This document shows, in pieces, positions 32,232-45,362 of a stretch of DNA of 64,000 nt; within the stretch, counting starts at the first letter, position 1, and each line of letters begins with the position of its first letter. This DNA comes from Chlamydomonas reinhardtii (Eukaryota; Chlorophyta; Chlorophyceae; Chlamydomonadales; Chlamydomonadaceae), in NCBI RefSeq assembly GCF_000002595.2, contig NC_057013.1:6068054-6132053 (forward strand), in the 5' to 3' direction. The notes beneath the pieces are model-generated. The model had not been told where the DNA came from. It made no database searches and was given only the letters and a program-made list of their open reading frames with translations. The translations under genes were made by a program, and so were the position numbers.

Positions 32232-35200
32232 ATGTGGTCCGACAACGGAATTGTAGAGTTCTGGGAGAACCAGCGCTACTGGGGCTTGACCTGGTGAGCA
32301 GGGAGGGTGCCTAGGTTCCCCATACCATTTTCGCGCGTCACCACCGCTCTGCTCCAAAATGCCATGCCCTCGTGCGCTGTGCATATGGACTGCAAAATTC
32401 AGTGCCCTAGGATCTAGGATAGGCCAGATGGCCAAGAAAATGACCACTGCTTGCGAGCCAGTTTCGCGGTGACACTCGTCGGCCTGCTCCTCTGCCAGCT
32501 CCGGCTGTTGGCGAGCATATTATGAACCGCCCCATCAAGGGCATGACCGTGCCCAGACTCGGCCGCGCCGAACGCCTCGACTGCGTGTTGACGCAGCTGC
32601 TGCTAACTTTACCCTCGGCTGTCACTCGCCACTTTGCAGGGGAGTGCCGCTGCTGCCGTTTGACTGGCCGGCCTTCAGCGATGCGCATGGAAATACCGTG
32701 CAGCTCCCGCGTGGGCCGCCCGAGCGCGAGGGGGAGCGCGGCTGGTTTGTGGTGCGCACGCCAGCGACGGACGAGGAGGGGTGGCGGTACAGGTGAGAGC
32801 CTGTCGTACGGGGAAGCGGCGTGGCACACGGGTGGGTGCACCCACGGGATGCCTACACCCGCTAGCACTGGCCCACACACCGAGCAGTCACCACAGCGTA
32901 ATCGCAATGGCCGCCCCTTCAGTGGTCTGTAATGCACCTTGTCCCCCTTTAGCCCCGCTCCCAAAGCCGCTGCACCCTGCCACCAAACTCCTCCCACGAC
33001 TTCCTCCTCTGCACCACCATCACCGCCGCCCCACCACCACCATGCCACCATGCAGCACGGTGTTTTCCAAATTGGACACGCCACGCCCCGGCGGCCGAGC
33101 CTCCAAACGCTCCTCCGACTACGTGCGAAGCCGGCTGTGGCGCAAACTGAGTGCCAGCCTCACAGCCGCCGGCGCCCCGGCGCCCCTGGGACTGCAGCAG
33201 CAGCACCACCACCAACAACAACAACAGGCAGGGCAGGCGCAGCTTGGGCTGCAGCAGGCGGCAGGAGAGGTAGGGCCGGTCCGTGGGAGGGGTCGTGTGG
33301 GGCGCGGGGTCCCTGGGCGTGGGCGAAGTGGGTCGGGCAGGATTTGGCTGCAGCAGGCCGTGGGGGCCGTGAAATGGTGTGTCACCCCTGGCTGCAATGC
33401 TTTTAGCTGTAGCAATGGCGCGGGTCTGGATGCCAGCGTCTTTTGTCCGTGCGACTTGCAAGGATGTGCACATGGAACTTGCAGGAGATGAGGCCGTTGG
33501 GCGCGTCGCTACAGGCGGCTGCGGGGGCGCCGGGGACGGCAGGAGCAACAGCAGCAGCAGCGGAGGCGGCGGCAGCGGTGCCAGGCAGCGGCACACGCGG
33601 CATCCCCGCGGCAGCGGACCTTCCAGCGATTGCCACCTCGGGCGCCGCGGGCGTGGCGGCCGCAGCAGCCTCCGCGCCGTCGCTCATGGCTGGTCGTGGC
33701 GGCGGCGGGTCGGGCGGCGCCGCCACCGGATCTGGTGCCGGTGGTGGCGGCGGCGGCGGGCGGTCCGGCACGCCTCAGCTGCATCCGGAAGCGGAGCGGA
33801 TTCTAATGTCGGCCGTAGCAGCGTACGGCATTAGTAAGGGCGCCACCCTGGGTGGCGGCCCTGTCGGCGGCGGCAGAGGCGGCGCCGGCGGCGGCGGGGG
33901 TGGCGGCGGGTCCCTTGTCGGCAGTGCGCTGCCAAAGCCGAGCCTGTTTAAGCTCTGGCAGCTGTTCATGGAGCTCTGGAATGATGCGTGCGCGCGGCAC
34001 GGCATGCGGCGGTTGGTGCCGTTGGATCCGTTGGGGCTGTACGTGGCGGCGCGCCGCCACCGCGAGCTGCTGGCGCGGCTGCGGCGGGCGCAGCTGGCGA
34101 CGGGGCGGCTGGTGGCGGCGGCGCCGGTGGCGACGGAGGTGGAGCCCGATGTGCTGGATGAGGCGCCGGAGGCGGCGGCGGCGCAGCAGCAGGCGGCGGC
34201 GGTGGCCGTGGCGACGGCAGTAGAGCAGGTGGCGACGGGCGTGGATGTTGGCGGTGGCGCGGCGGCGGTGCCGCCGACAGCAGCGACGGGCGCGGAGCGG
34301 GAGGCAGCGGCGGCGGGCGTGGAGGCGGCGGCGGCGGCCGCAGCGTCCCTGGCGCATTACCACCGCTCGCCTACGGTGGGCGAGGCGCCGACGGGAGCGG
34401 CAATCATGCAGCCGGCGGCGCCGCAGCGGGCGACGCTGCACCGCAGCCGCACCAGCGGCGGCGGCGGACCTGCCGCCACCGGCGGAGCCGGTCGCGCTGG
34501 CGGCGGCTGCGCCGCCGCCAATGGTGTGGAGCTGTCTGCCCCCAGCATGTCTTTCCTGGATGACCCAGATCGCCGCACCGCCTCCATCACACGCCCGCCA
34601 TCCGTCCTGGCCGCCGCGCGCGCCCGCGCGGTGGCGGCCGCCGCTGCAGGCGGCAGCGGCGACGGCGGCGGCGGCGGCGCCCTGGCGTCGCTGGCGGAGG
34701 CCGGCGATGGCAACGTCGACGGCGACGTCGATGTTGCTGGAGGTGATGGTGGGGGTGGCTCGGAGGAGGCGGGTGCGGACCTGGAGGTGGAGCTGCCGGC
34801 AGATGCGGGTCTGCTGCCGGACCTGTCGCACCCGGCCACGCTGCTGACCGAGCTGGTCACCGCCACCAACTACTCGCGCGCGGCGTATGGATACGCCATG
34901 GCGGCGGGTGGGTGGGGGGACCAGGGTCGGGTGGGTGTGGGGGCCAGGGTCGGGTGGGTGTGGGGCTAGGGATGGGTGGTTAGGGGCTGGGCAGGAGGAT
35001 GGACATGCGTGGAAGCGGACGGGCACTGCGGGGAGGCGGCATGAGTATGCTCAGGGGCCACAGGCGAGAGCGTGGGGCCAATATTTCATTGCATCATGGG
35101 ACTTACAGTGACGCCAACACACGCATATGTAACAAACACACCTCCTGCCCCCTCCTGCCCTACCGCCTCAGGCCACCTTACGTCCGTCACCAAGCTCATC

Positions 35201-36187
35201 GCCATGCTGGGCTCCTCCGCGCACTTCAACCCCATCACCGGGGCCAGCGCGGAGGCCAACCTGGAGGCCATACACCTGTTCACAGGTGCGGAGGGGGGTT
35301 GCCGCGGGGCGTAGGGGTGGGCGCAGGGGCTGGGGTGGGCGGGGAAGGTGATAGGTGGTGTGTGTTTGCAGTACCGTGCACGCGGGATGCGGAGGGCAAG
35401 CGTGCGGCCGCCCGTGCGTGGGCCGTGTAGCACAAGCCTCGGCACAACGTAAGCCTAGGGTATCTGGTCACCGCGCCGCCACCTCACACTCTTACGCGCC
35501 GGCCTTCCTGTGTGCCGGCCTGCCTGTCTGCCTCTCGCGAGTATTTTCCACGACGCCCACGGCGCTGCCCTTCCCCGTCTGCCCGTGCAGGCATCCCAGT
35601 GGAGGACGTGGTGATGGCGGAGTGGCGCTCCGCCGTGTTCCGGCCCTGCCACTATCTGGCGGTGGACCGGCGGCGGCGGCGGCTGGTGCTGGCGGTGCGC
35701 GGCAGCCTGGAGCTGTCGGACATCGCCACAGACCTCACGGCCAGGTGGGTGGCGGCAGGCAGGGAGGCAGGCAGGCAGGCAAGGTGGAGTGGTCGGCCTC
35801 AGCCCGTGGTATGTACGCAGCAGGCGCAGCCCAAAGCACACGTCCCACCTCGCTGCGGCGAGAACCGCAGACTCGTACGCCTGGCACCCAGCTGCCCTTT
35901 GATTGCCACCTGAACTCTCACGCGCACACGCATGCTCACAATGATTACTTGTGACCCCAAACAGGCCCATCGAGTACGACTTCGGTGGCGGCATGGTGGG
36001 CCACGTGCACCAGGGCCTCATGAGCGCCGCGTCGTACGTGCAGGTACGTAGGGTGCGTGCCGAGGAGGTACGGCGGATGTACGGCGGTTGTATGGCGGTT
36101 GTCCGTCATGTGCGCGCGCGCAAGTGCCTCCAGCCGAGCTCACGAGTTCACCATCAATCGGCATGCCGTTACTCCGACGCTGACGTC

Positions 36188-36224
<37 letters not shown>

Positions 36225-39200
36225 CTGCCTGTTACCGTCGCAGCTCAACACGGCGGCGGCGCTGCGCAGTGCGGCGGAGCGCTTCCCCGGCTGGCCGCTG
36301 CTGGTCACAGGTGGGAGCACAGGCGGCGCGGCTATGCAGCACCGGTAGTGTCGTGTGGTCACATCCACCCACCGTGCGCCTCCAGACATGACACAACCGA
36401 ACCCGGGCAAGACAGACACCAGCAACTAGCTTACCTTACCCTGTCCACCTACCTATCTACCCCTCCGATTCCACTCAAGTCTAAATCCAATTCGGACTCT
36501 AATCTCCCCCTCCCCCAACCAGGCCACTCGCTGGGCGCGGGCGTGGCGGCGCTGTTGACGCTGCTGCTGCGCCAGCCCGGCCGCCCGCTCTCGGCGCCCG
36601 CCGCCGTGCCCGTGGTGCACTGCCTGGCCATCGCGCCGCCCGCGGTGCTGTCTGCGAACCTGGCGGAAGCTGCCCGCAGCTGCATCGTCAGCACGGTCAA
36701 CGCCGGCGACTTCGTGGCGCGGCTGAGCTGCTACAGCGTTGACCGGGCGCTGCTCGAGCTGGTGCAGGTGAGGGGAGAGCTTCGAGGGAAGCTGGCAGGA
36801 GCTGCGGTGCGTAGTCGGTTGACAGCCAGAACAAATTCAGTCCACATAGGACAGGGTTGCTGCTTGCTAGTGCGGTGAGGATCGAGCCGGTCCGGTCCGG
36901 CGGCGTTTCGCGAGCACGCCTTGCAGCGCCTCCGCTGCAATAATTCTCACACCACACCTCCAACCCCGCAGGCCAGCCCCGCCGCCGCCATGGCGGACAG
37001 CCTGCTCCAGTCCACCGGCGCCACCTGGGCCGCCATACAGCAGCGGCTGGCGGCGCTTGGCGGCGGGGGAGGAGGCGGAGGCGGCAACGGCGGGGGAGGG
37101 CTGCTGGGCTGGGGCGGTCAGGGCGGCGACGCCTCCGCGCCGGTGAGTTGGGTCACTTGTTATGTAGGCGTCGTCCGACCTGGTCATGGCGGGGGGTAGC
37201 CATTCATAAAAAGACGTGTTTACACGGAGAGTGGCTTTATGCTGGTCACAGCTGGCTATGCCTGAACAACCGTTCCAGGCCATGTCCCTGGATATTCCTG
37301 CTAACTTATCATCACACGTACCGCGGATCCGCGTTGAAATATATGCTACTTTCACAGAACCTTCGGGCGCTAGGCGGCGGCGCAGGCGGCAGCGGAATGG
37401 GCATGGGCATGGAGGTTGAGCTCGTGACTGCGAGCGCCAGTGCCGGGCTCAAGCAGATACCGCTGCTCACAGCCGCAGAGCAGCAGCAGCGGGCGGCGCG
37501 GGCGCAGCAGCAGCCCCACCACCCGCACCACGGCCACCACTACTCGGACACAGCCGGCGCCGCGCACGCGCAGCACCACCACCACCACCATCACCACGGC
37601 CATCAACACCAGCACGGCCGGGGTCAGCACGGCGGCGCCGGCGGTGGCGGCGACCCGGCGCCGGTCATTGGCAGTGCGCCCAGCGCCGCCGGTGTGGGTA
37701 CCGGCGGCGGGGGCGGCTTGTTCAGTGGGCAACTGACCGCCGCCTACACGCGCGCCGCGCAGCAGCAGCACCACACCACAAGCGTGCACGTGCACGCACA
37801 CCACAGCCAGCACCAGCACCAGCACCACCCGCCGTCGCAGCAGCAGCGGGTTGACGCTGTGGCAGCGCTGGCCGCTGCCACCGATGCCGCTGCCGCCGCC
37901 ATCGCCGGCACGGCTGCAGCGGCGGGTGACGAGGACGAGGAGCGGCGATCGGCGAGTATGCGGAGCGTGGCGATGGAGGAGGCGGTTGCGGCGGTTGGCG
38001 ATCCAGCGGATGACATAATGTCGTACCACTCCGCCGCCAGCATGCATGACTCATACATCAGCGCCGCCAGCAGCCCCGGCTACAGCTCCATGAGCATTAG
38101 CACGTTTCCATCGTTGACGCCAACCGCCTTTAGCAATGGTAACGGTTACAGCCTGCCCGGCCTCGGCGGCGGGGGTGGCAGTGGCGGCGGCGGCGGTTTT
38201 GGGCCGTTTGGAGGCGCGGCAGCCGCCGAGCGCGCAGCAGGCGGCGGCGATGACGGTGACGACTTCGGCTTGGGTGTTAGTGGTGGTCACGACGACGGGT
38301 TCCTGTACCGGGCCACGCACCCTACCGCGCCGCCGCCGGGCGCCAAAGCGGCGGCGGTGGCGGCGGCCGAGGGCCGCGTGCGGCAGCAGCAGCCGCAGCA
38401 TTCACAGCCGGATGTGGGGTTGGGGCTGCAGCCGGCGCCTGCCTCTGCCCGCCTGGAGGAGGGCGGCCGGTCGGGTCCTGCGCCCGAGGACCAGGTCGCG
38501 CACCCGCTGTCGCCGGGGCCGCACGCCCGGGGGCAGCAGCAGCAACAGCTGCGGCAGCGGGAGGCAGGCGAAGCCGAGGACGACGATGAGGATGAGCAGT
38601 TCAGGGACCGGGAGGGGGCGCCCCTGGCACACGGACACGGCTCGGCGGCGGGGCTGGCCGCCGCGGCCGCCGCGGCGGCGGTGGGCGGCGTGCCCTACGC
38701 CCACCACCACCACAACCATAGCCACAACCAAAACCACCAGGCTGGCTCTGAAGGACGGGCGCAGGAGCGCCCGCCGTACCAGCTGGCAGGCGGATCGGCC
38801 TCAGCGGCTCGGGCCATTCCCGCCGGCGTCGGCCACAACCTCCCATGCGCGGGGGCAGCGGCGGGGCCGTCCACGCCTCCGCGCCACGTGACCAGCAGCA
38901 GCCATGGGCAGCAGGAACACGCACACGCGGTCGACGGCGCGGGTCGCTATGCTGCTATGACGCCGCCATCCAAGTCCCCTGCCTATGCCCACGCGCACGG
39001 GGCTGCACAGGGACCCGCAACGGCCGGGCGCCTTCCGCCGCCTTCGCCGGAGGAGCTGCCGCCGCCGCCGCTGAGCCTGCGCCGCAGCAGCGATCCGCTG
39101 GCGGCGCGGTTGGCGGCGGGGGAGCTCTCCCGACGCGCATCGCCGTTTGGTGCCGCCGGCGTCACGGCTGGTCGTGGCCGCGGTTCGTACGATGATGCTG

Positions 39201-42151
39201 ATGAGGATGGCGACGAGTCGGATGACGAGGAGGATGAGGCGGACATTGTGGCGGAGGCAATGAACTGCATGCGGCGGCCGCCGCGGCGGCGGCGGCGCAG
39301 CCTGGCGGCGGCGGCGGAGCGCCGTCGCCGCAACGCGGCACTACGGGAGCACGACGGTGCTGGCGGCGGCGGCCGCGTCACCGTTGGCAGCGAGGGTGCC
39401 GACGGGCTGCTAAGCTGGGAGGCTTTGAGTCAGAAGCTCATGACCTCATGGTTTGGGCAGGGCTTCTTCGATGAGGAGGAGGAGGGGCATCACGATGATC
39501 AGGACGATTACCAGCGGGACGCAGAGGCGGCGGCGGTGGCGGCTGGCGACGCGGCGCGCAATGGCGGCGGCGGCGGCAACGGCGGCGGTACCGGGTTTGG
39601 CAGCTGGCTCGCGGCGATGGCGGGTGCTCCCGCCGCTCTGGCATCACGCATGAGTAACCCTGGCGCTGCCGCTGGCGGAGAGCTGCCGCCAGCGGCGACG
39701 GCGGCAGCCGGTGGCGGCAGCATCAGCACCAGCCGCCTCACCTCGTGGTGGCCGGGTCTAGAGGAGCCGCCGGGGCCGCACTGCCCCTCCGCCATCGACG
39801 CCGCCGCCGGCGTTGGGCTGCGGGGTAAGTACGGAGCCCTGCCGCCGCCGCAGTCGGGCCCCGGGGCGTGGCTGTTCGGGCCGTCGGTGCAGCCGCCGCC
39901 GCAGGAGGGCGGCGCGTCGCGGAGCGCACAGCGGCAGCGGGCGCCGCAGAGAGCAGGCGGAGGAGGCGCCGCAGGATTCGGGGCCGGGGGCGGGGAGGCA
40001 AGCGGCATGGAGGGCGCGAGCGGCAGCAGTGCACAAGGCTCGGGCCGCGGTGGCGGCGGCGGCGGCGGTGGCGGCCTTCACCGGCCCAGCCGCAGCATGC
40101 CGGACGTGCTGGGCATGGAGCTGGATCTGGATCCCGACTTCCGGCTGGAGATGGATCCAGAATCCGCGCTGGATCCAGACGACGCCGGCGATGCTGGATC
40201 CATGCCGCAGCGCTCCAAGCCCTCCGACCGACTGGATGCCAAACACCAGTACGCGCGCGCGGTGCAGCGGCGCCACCAGCGGGCGGCCCACACCGCTGGC
40301 ACCAATCATACCAACAGCAATATCGGCAGCAACAACGGCGGCAGTGGCGCGGCGGCTGGCGCCGCCGGCGCCGCCGGCGCGGGCGAGGCCCCGCACTACC
40401 TGCACTCGGCGCACAAGGAGCTGTACCCGCCGGGCCGTGTGCTGTGGATGGTGGTGGATGAGGAGGACGCAGCGCCGGCCGAGGTGCGCGCAGCGCTGCG
40501 GCAGCAGCAGCAGCAGCAGCAGGCTAGCGGTACCGGCACCGGCGCGGGCGCGGGCGGCGCTGCAGCCGCAGCGGCTTCGCCTCCTCCTACCGCGCCGGCG
40601 GCATCCAGGTCGGCCCGCACGCCACCTTTATCGCCGTCAGGCGGCCCGAGTGCGGCAGGCGCGGGCTCAACCGTACCGTCGGCCCAGATGCAACGGAGTA
40701 GCTCGCAGCCGCAGCCCCACCAGCCCCAGCAGCAGCAGCAGTGTAGCCTGCTGGACCTGTCGCTGGTGTCAGACCTGGTCAGCAGCTTGGTGACGCCGGC
40801 CGTGCCCGGTGCCGGTGCCGCCGGCGGACCCGCACAGCAACAGCAGCCGGCCAGCCGCTCAGGCAGTGGCGGAGGCAGCGCGGGTGCTGGCGCTGGTGCT
40901 GGCGCTGGCGCTGGTGCTGGCGCGTGCGCTGGTGCTGGTGCGGGCGCTGGTGCTGGCGTGTGCGCTGGTGTGGGCGCTGGCAGCCCACCCAAGCCGCCAC
41001 AGCCGACAGGGTTAGCGGCGCCCGGTGTGGCACAGCATCCATCGTCACCGGGCGGCGGCGGCAGCAGCGGGAGCGGTGGCAGCGGTGGCGCGGCGGCGGA
41101 GGCCAAGACGCCCTCGCCTGGCAGCAAGCGCCAGCGTGTCAGCTTCACTGGGACCGCGGAGGACAACGCCGTGGCAGCTGCGCCGCCGCCTGGCGATGAA
41201 GCAGCCAGTGGCGGCGGCGGCGGCGGCAGTGCGCCGGCCAGCGCTGCGCGCGGTGGCGGCGGCACCGCCAGGCCACCGCTACCGCCACAGGTGGTCTCAC
41301 CCTTCCACGCGGCCGCAAGCGGCCCCACCATTGGCGCAGGCCTGCCTCCCTCGTCCCCTCCTCAGGCGGCAGCCGGCGCGACAGCGGGCGGTGGCAGCGC
41401 TGCCGCAGCCATTGCGGCCGCCGGCGCGTACCTTGACACCGCGATGGCGACGGGTGCCGCCAGCTCCTCACCTCAGGCCGGCTTCTCGGCGCGCGTCCGC
41501 GACAGCCTTAAGCGGATCAAGAGCGGCATGGAGACCATGCTGCGGCAGGCGCCCAGCCTTCCTAACGTGCCCTCGGTCAGCAACATCCTGGCGGCAGCAG
41601 GCGGCGGCGGCGGCCTGGGGGCGGTGGGCCTGGGCGATGAGGACGACGACGTATCGGGGCATGGCAGCAGCGTGCACGGCGGCGGCGGCGGCGGCCTGGG
41701 TTCACGCCGCCCTAGTGACGCCGGAGGCGGCGGCGGCGGTGGTGCCGGCGGTGCCTTCGGCTCGTCGTCGTCGCTGGGTGCGGTGTTTGGTCGCATGGCG
41801 GGGAGCAGCAACGGCGCCGCAGGCGCCGGCGGCAATGGCGGCGCCAATGGCGGTGGCGGCGCCGCCAATGGTGGCGGGCAGTGGCTTTACCTGGTGGAGG
41901 CTGACCGGGAGGTGTTTGAGAGCATGGCGCTCATTCCCTCTTGTGTCACCGACCACCTACCCGACGCCTACTTCCAGCGGCTGAGGCAGCTAGCCAAGGG
42001 CAACGCCATGGCACCGGCGCTGGGGCAGCGCGTGCTGCGGCAGGCGGGGCCCGCGCCGCCACAGCAGCAGGAGCAGCAGCAGCGGCAGCAGCAGGGGCAG
42101 CAACAGGGGCAACAAGAGCAGCAGCAGGGAGCAGGAGCAGTAGGAATGTAG
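32232..42151 (+). CDS. DAGL-like class 3 lipase with N-terminal DysF domain (2,491 aa, 11 exons)
   Basis: Exons are 32232-32293, 32640-32792, 33056-33269, 33485-34907, 35172-35285, 35591-35744, 35965-36043, 36244-36310, 36523-36767, 36972-37142 and 37358-42151, giving 2,492 codons with the stop. The start follows an in-frame stop and opens with VEFWENQRYWG, continuing to LLPFDWPAFSD, EEGWRYS and DYVRSRLWRKL, which is the DysF signature of peroxins and ferlins. A class 3 lipase core follows: LVLAVRGS, the nucleophile elbow GHSLGAG (Ser about 758) and NAGDFVARL (Asp about 818). LYPPGRVLW (about 1916) and SCVTDHLPDAYF (His about 2427) match the end of diacylglycerol lipases. About 1,100 and 500 residues of low-complexity sequence separate these pieces, all in one 4,794-base last exon. 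Predicted reaction: release of a fatty acid from diacylglycerol at a membrane, probably recruited through DysF. No transmembrane helices are visible. Confidence 0.88.
36193..36223 (+). repeat. (GT)n microsatellite in a lipase intron
   Basis: About 15 GT units lie just before the acceptor of the 67-base lipase exon at 36244. Confidence 0.95.
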
Positions 42152-43546
42152 GCAAGCTGGCAGTGGTGCGATTAGGTAGGGGCTTAAGGAACGGGGGGCC
42201 GTGTGTATCGTGGTGTAGTGTTTGGTGTAGTTGGCAAGTGTGGTGGGGCCACGCACGGCGGCGGACTGTGGGGCAAGCAGCGCGAGGCACCGACTCACTG
42301 GGTCCGAGGGCAGCACGTTCCTTCCCGGTGGCGAGTAGGAGTGAACGAGGCAGCGTAGCCATGTGGGTGCTCACAGATTGCGTCGGTGCGCTGTGCTTGC
42401 GTTATGCTAGTTCACCTTTCGTGGGTGGTGGCCGGCCTGGAAACGAACAATGCATTGCACGCCAATGATCACGTTAACAGATAGTAGCTTGCCGCTGTGC
42501 ACGTGTACCGTATGGCTGTTACTAATGGCTAGGAAAGGACGTGTGTGCGCGACGGAGCTTCCGCAAGCTTCTAGCAACGGCCCCTAGCAAATTGCGCACA
42601 GGCAGGTCAGGGGCCGGTCACGCGGAGTTCAGCAGGCAGTCAGCTTGCGGGGTGTGGGGTGAACCGCAACCGGCACTGGTGGGTCAGGCAACTGAGGCAG
42701 GCGACGTGCATGCAAGTGTGCCATGCCGCGTGGCGTGCCGCCAAGGAGCGACGCGCCGACGCTGTGGGAACCCAGAAGCGGACTCGGGCATGCTAGTGAT
42801 GGAACATGGCAAGGGGCAGGAAAGCGTAGTCCCGATGTGTGTGGTTCCCACCCGTGCCCACATAAATGCGTAGCAAGAAGGGACAAGGCATTGGTGCGTC
42901 GTTCGCGCGCTGTTACTGTACCGACGGTAGCTGGCAGGATGTGTCGATGTTTTGCTGACGCGCATTCCTCACGCTCCGGGCGCCCGGCCAAGGCGATAGC
43001 ACCACACAGACTCAATGCGACGCCACACCGCGCGGATAGCATAGCCGATGCGCACCTGCAGGCAGTCGACCGGCGTCCACGGATGAGCTGTGTAGACGAG
43101 CACTAGCGTAATGCAACGGCGTGCAGCAAAACAATGGCCGGGCGACAGTGTGACAAGCAGGGGCAAGAACAAGGCGAAGCAAAGCAGAAGAGGGGCCCGA
43201 ATGTGTACGACAATTGTGGCGGGCAGGCCGAATGCGGTGCAACACGCCAACAACACAACCGGAGGTGAGGAAGCGTTGCTGATGGTGAGGATAGGTGCTG
43301 CGACGTTCGGTAGGGGAGCTGTGGCCGCGCACTAGATGGGAGGAAGTATCCGAGGTGTTGTTTCCGAGGCATTGTTTGTGGCTGATGTTTGTGGCTGATT
43401 AAGAAAGAAGCAGAGTTTCGGCTGTGAGCGGCTGGCGAGGAGAGGCGGGGGCTGTTGCGTTTGGGAAGGCGGGCGGAAGGCCGCACACGCCGGGAGTCGG
43501 GCAGGCTGTAGATTTCGCTGAAGCTGCGTTTGAGAAGGGAGCCGAA

Positions 43547-43717
43547 GGGACAGCTGGGGTGGGACAGTTGGTGCGGGACAGCTGGAAGGGACAACTGGAA
43601 GGGACTACTGGAAGGGACAGCTGGGAGGGACATCTGGGAGGGGACAGCGGATGTGGGACGGCTGGGGTGGGACAGCTGGGGAGAGGCACGGGACAGCTAG
43701 CATGGGACGCTGGGTGG
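43547..43717 (+). repeat. Minisatellite, unit about GGGACAGCTGGAA, 12 degenerate copies
   Basis: Twelve successive units begin GGGAC and mostly continue AGCTGG, at spacings of 13-15 bases (one of 21). The units differ by one to four substitutions, so the array is not recent. Confidence 0.85.
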
Positions 43718-44077
43718 CTGCAGAGGCTGGCAGCGCTGGGGCTGGTACGTAGGTGGGTACTTGGGTACGCGGCTGGATGGAGCCCGGGCTCACGAAGAGC
43801 TCCCCGGTGGCATGACAGGAGGCGGCGTCTTAAAAGCATCAGCCCTGCGGCACGGGAGCGCGGAGAGGGGGCACGCGCACACACACAGGGCAAAACACAG
43901 CCAGGACGAAAAGCCCGCCAAGGATCCCGCCCACGCAGCCAACACGCGCCCGCCGCAAACAGGCACTCACACGCGCACACACAACCCACAAGACGGCCGA
44001 GAAGCCGGCGATCACGCACCGCACGCCCCACACACGGCCGGCGGGACAGCACACTCCCGAAAAGCAGCGCCCCTAAC

Positions 44078-44179
44078 GCATGCTCGTGGTACGGTACTTG
44101 GGCGACGTGCAAACGTCAGCTCATGCTCGGGCATGCTAGTGGTACGGTACTTGGGCGACGTGCAAACGTCAGCTCATGC
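44078..44179 (+). repeat. Tandem duplication, 53-bp period, two copies
   Basis: The copies start at 44078 and 44131. They share GCATGCT, then GTGGTACGGTACTTGGGCG and the rest through GCTCATGC, with one mismatch over 49 bases. The near identity suggests a recent event. Each copy contains the palindrome-like GTACGGTAC. Confidence 0.9.
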
Positions 44180-44312
44180 AGATGGAGGTTCACGTGTAGT
44201 GTGTAAACGGCCCAGAAGCGCGCGTATACAGCTATCGCATGGTTGCAGGGGATGCTGTTGTGCGCACCTGGTGCACGTGCCAGCCACCGTGCCTGCACGT
44301 GCTGCCAGCCTG

Positions 44313-44339
44313 CCACCACCACCACCACCACCACCACCA
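44313..44339 (+). repeat. (CCA)9 trinucleotide repeat
   Basis: Nine uninterrupted CCA units in intergenic DNA. Confidence 0.95.
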
Positions 44340-45362
44340 TCTGGCATCAGCGGGCCCAGTCTGTGAGCCTGTGCTGCAGATGCGCTCGTATTCGTGAGGC
44401 CCTGCCGCCCTGGCAACAGCGTCACAAGATCATACTCAGGGCACCCCCATCACGCACACCCTTCTGACACTACTAGCCTGCCAGCAACTCTTCGGTACAG
44501 TCACTTGGGCGTTCGACCAGCCGCGAGCTCATGCCTTGCCGTCGCAACTTGGCGGTTGAATGCTGGGGTCTGGAATATGTTGCACAACACGCTGCACATT
44601 ATCAGGTGTACGCGCACCCAGCCCCTTACCCTGTCCCATCGCACCCTTTCGGTATCTGAGCCCGAACGTTCAACTTACATACTCGCATGCTCGCATGTGT
44701 ACTGATACACATCCATTCGGAGTCTGGGCATCAACGGCACCGGCAGACCGGCTCAACACACGCGCAGCTTCCATGCACAGGATTGTGCCGTCAAGAGCCT
44801 GTAGAGTCCCCCACCCTTGCTCACAGCAGTTGCGCCGGGTCCTCTGCCCCCTTCTCCGCTTATCCTTCTCGTCCGATTCTTGCCAGGGGTGCGCCACTGG
44901 ACTCTCCCTGGCTTACCCTTACTGCTCCAGCTCCGCATCCGGCATTGCCCTTGCATGGGTGACAGCGGCAGCTGTGTGTGGCAACGGCACCCGCGCGCTC
45001 TGCTGCCCCCCCCCCGCAGGTCACTCCGTTTTCCATGAACGGCTGACCCCCCCAGTGGTCCGCTTTGAGTCACGACCACAGTCAACTTCACCAGTTCACC
45101 TCGACCGCCTCACCCCCTCCCGCACCCATGCCAGTGGTTGCCCGAACGGTAAACACGCTGACTTGTCCGCCAGCCGCCGTCGCAGCCTACCAGTCCACGC
45201 CGACACCACACGGCAGCCTGGACTGTGGGACAGCCTGGACTGTGGGGCAGCCTCCTCAGCCGCCTGCGATATCGGCTAGTGACGCCGCCACCAAGCCCAC
45301 CAGCCCACCACCACGCTGCTGCCGCGGCCGCTGCCGCCGCCACCGGCCACGTGCTCGCCGCC

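Larger units (their letters stand above)
42152..45362. other. Intergenic with repeats, no gene recognised
   Basis: This 3.2-kb stretch lies between the lipase stop and the end of the microprotein gene (convergent). It holds a 13-bp minisatellite, a 53-bp tandem duplication and a CCA run. Long frames on the minus strand at 43.4-44.1 kb come from reading the minisatellite and are not taken as genes. Confidence 0.55.

Noticed and set aside
43399-44112. A 237-codon minus-strand frame rich in Pro, Ser and Cys
   Set aside because: Its apparent repeats are the reverse reading of the 13-bp minisatellite. There is no start context, signal peptide or splice support.
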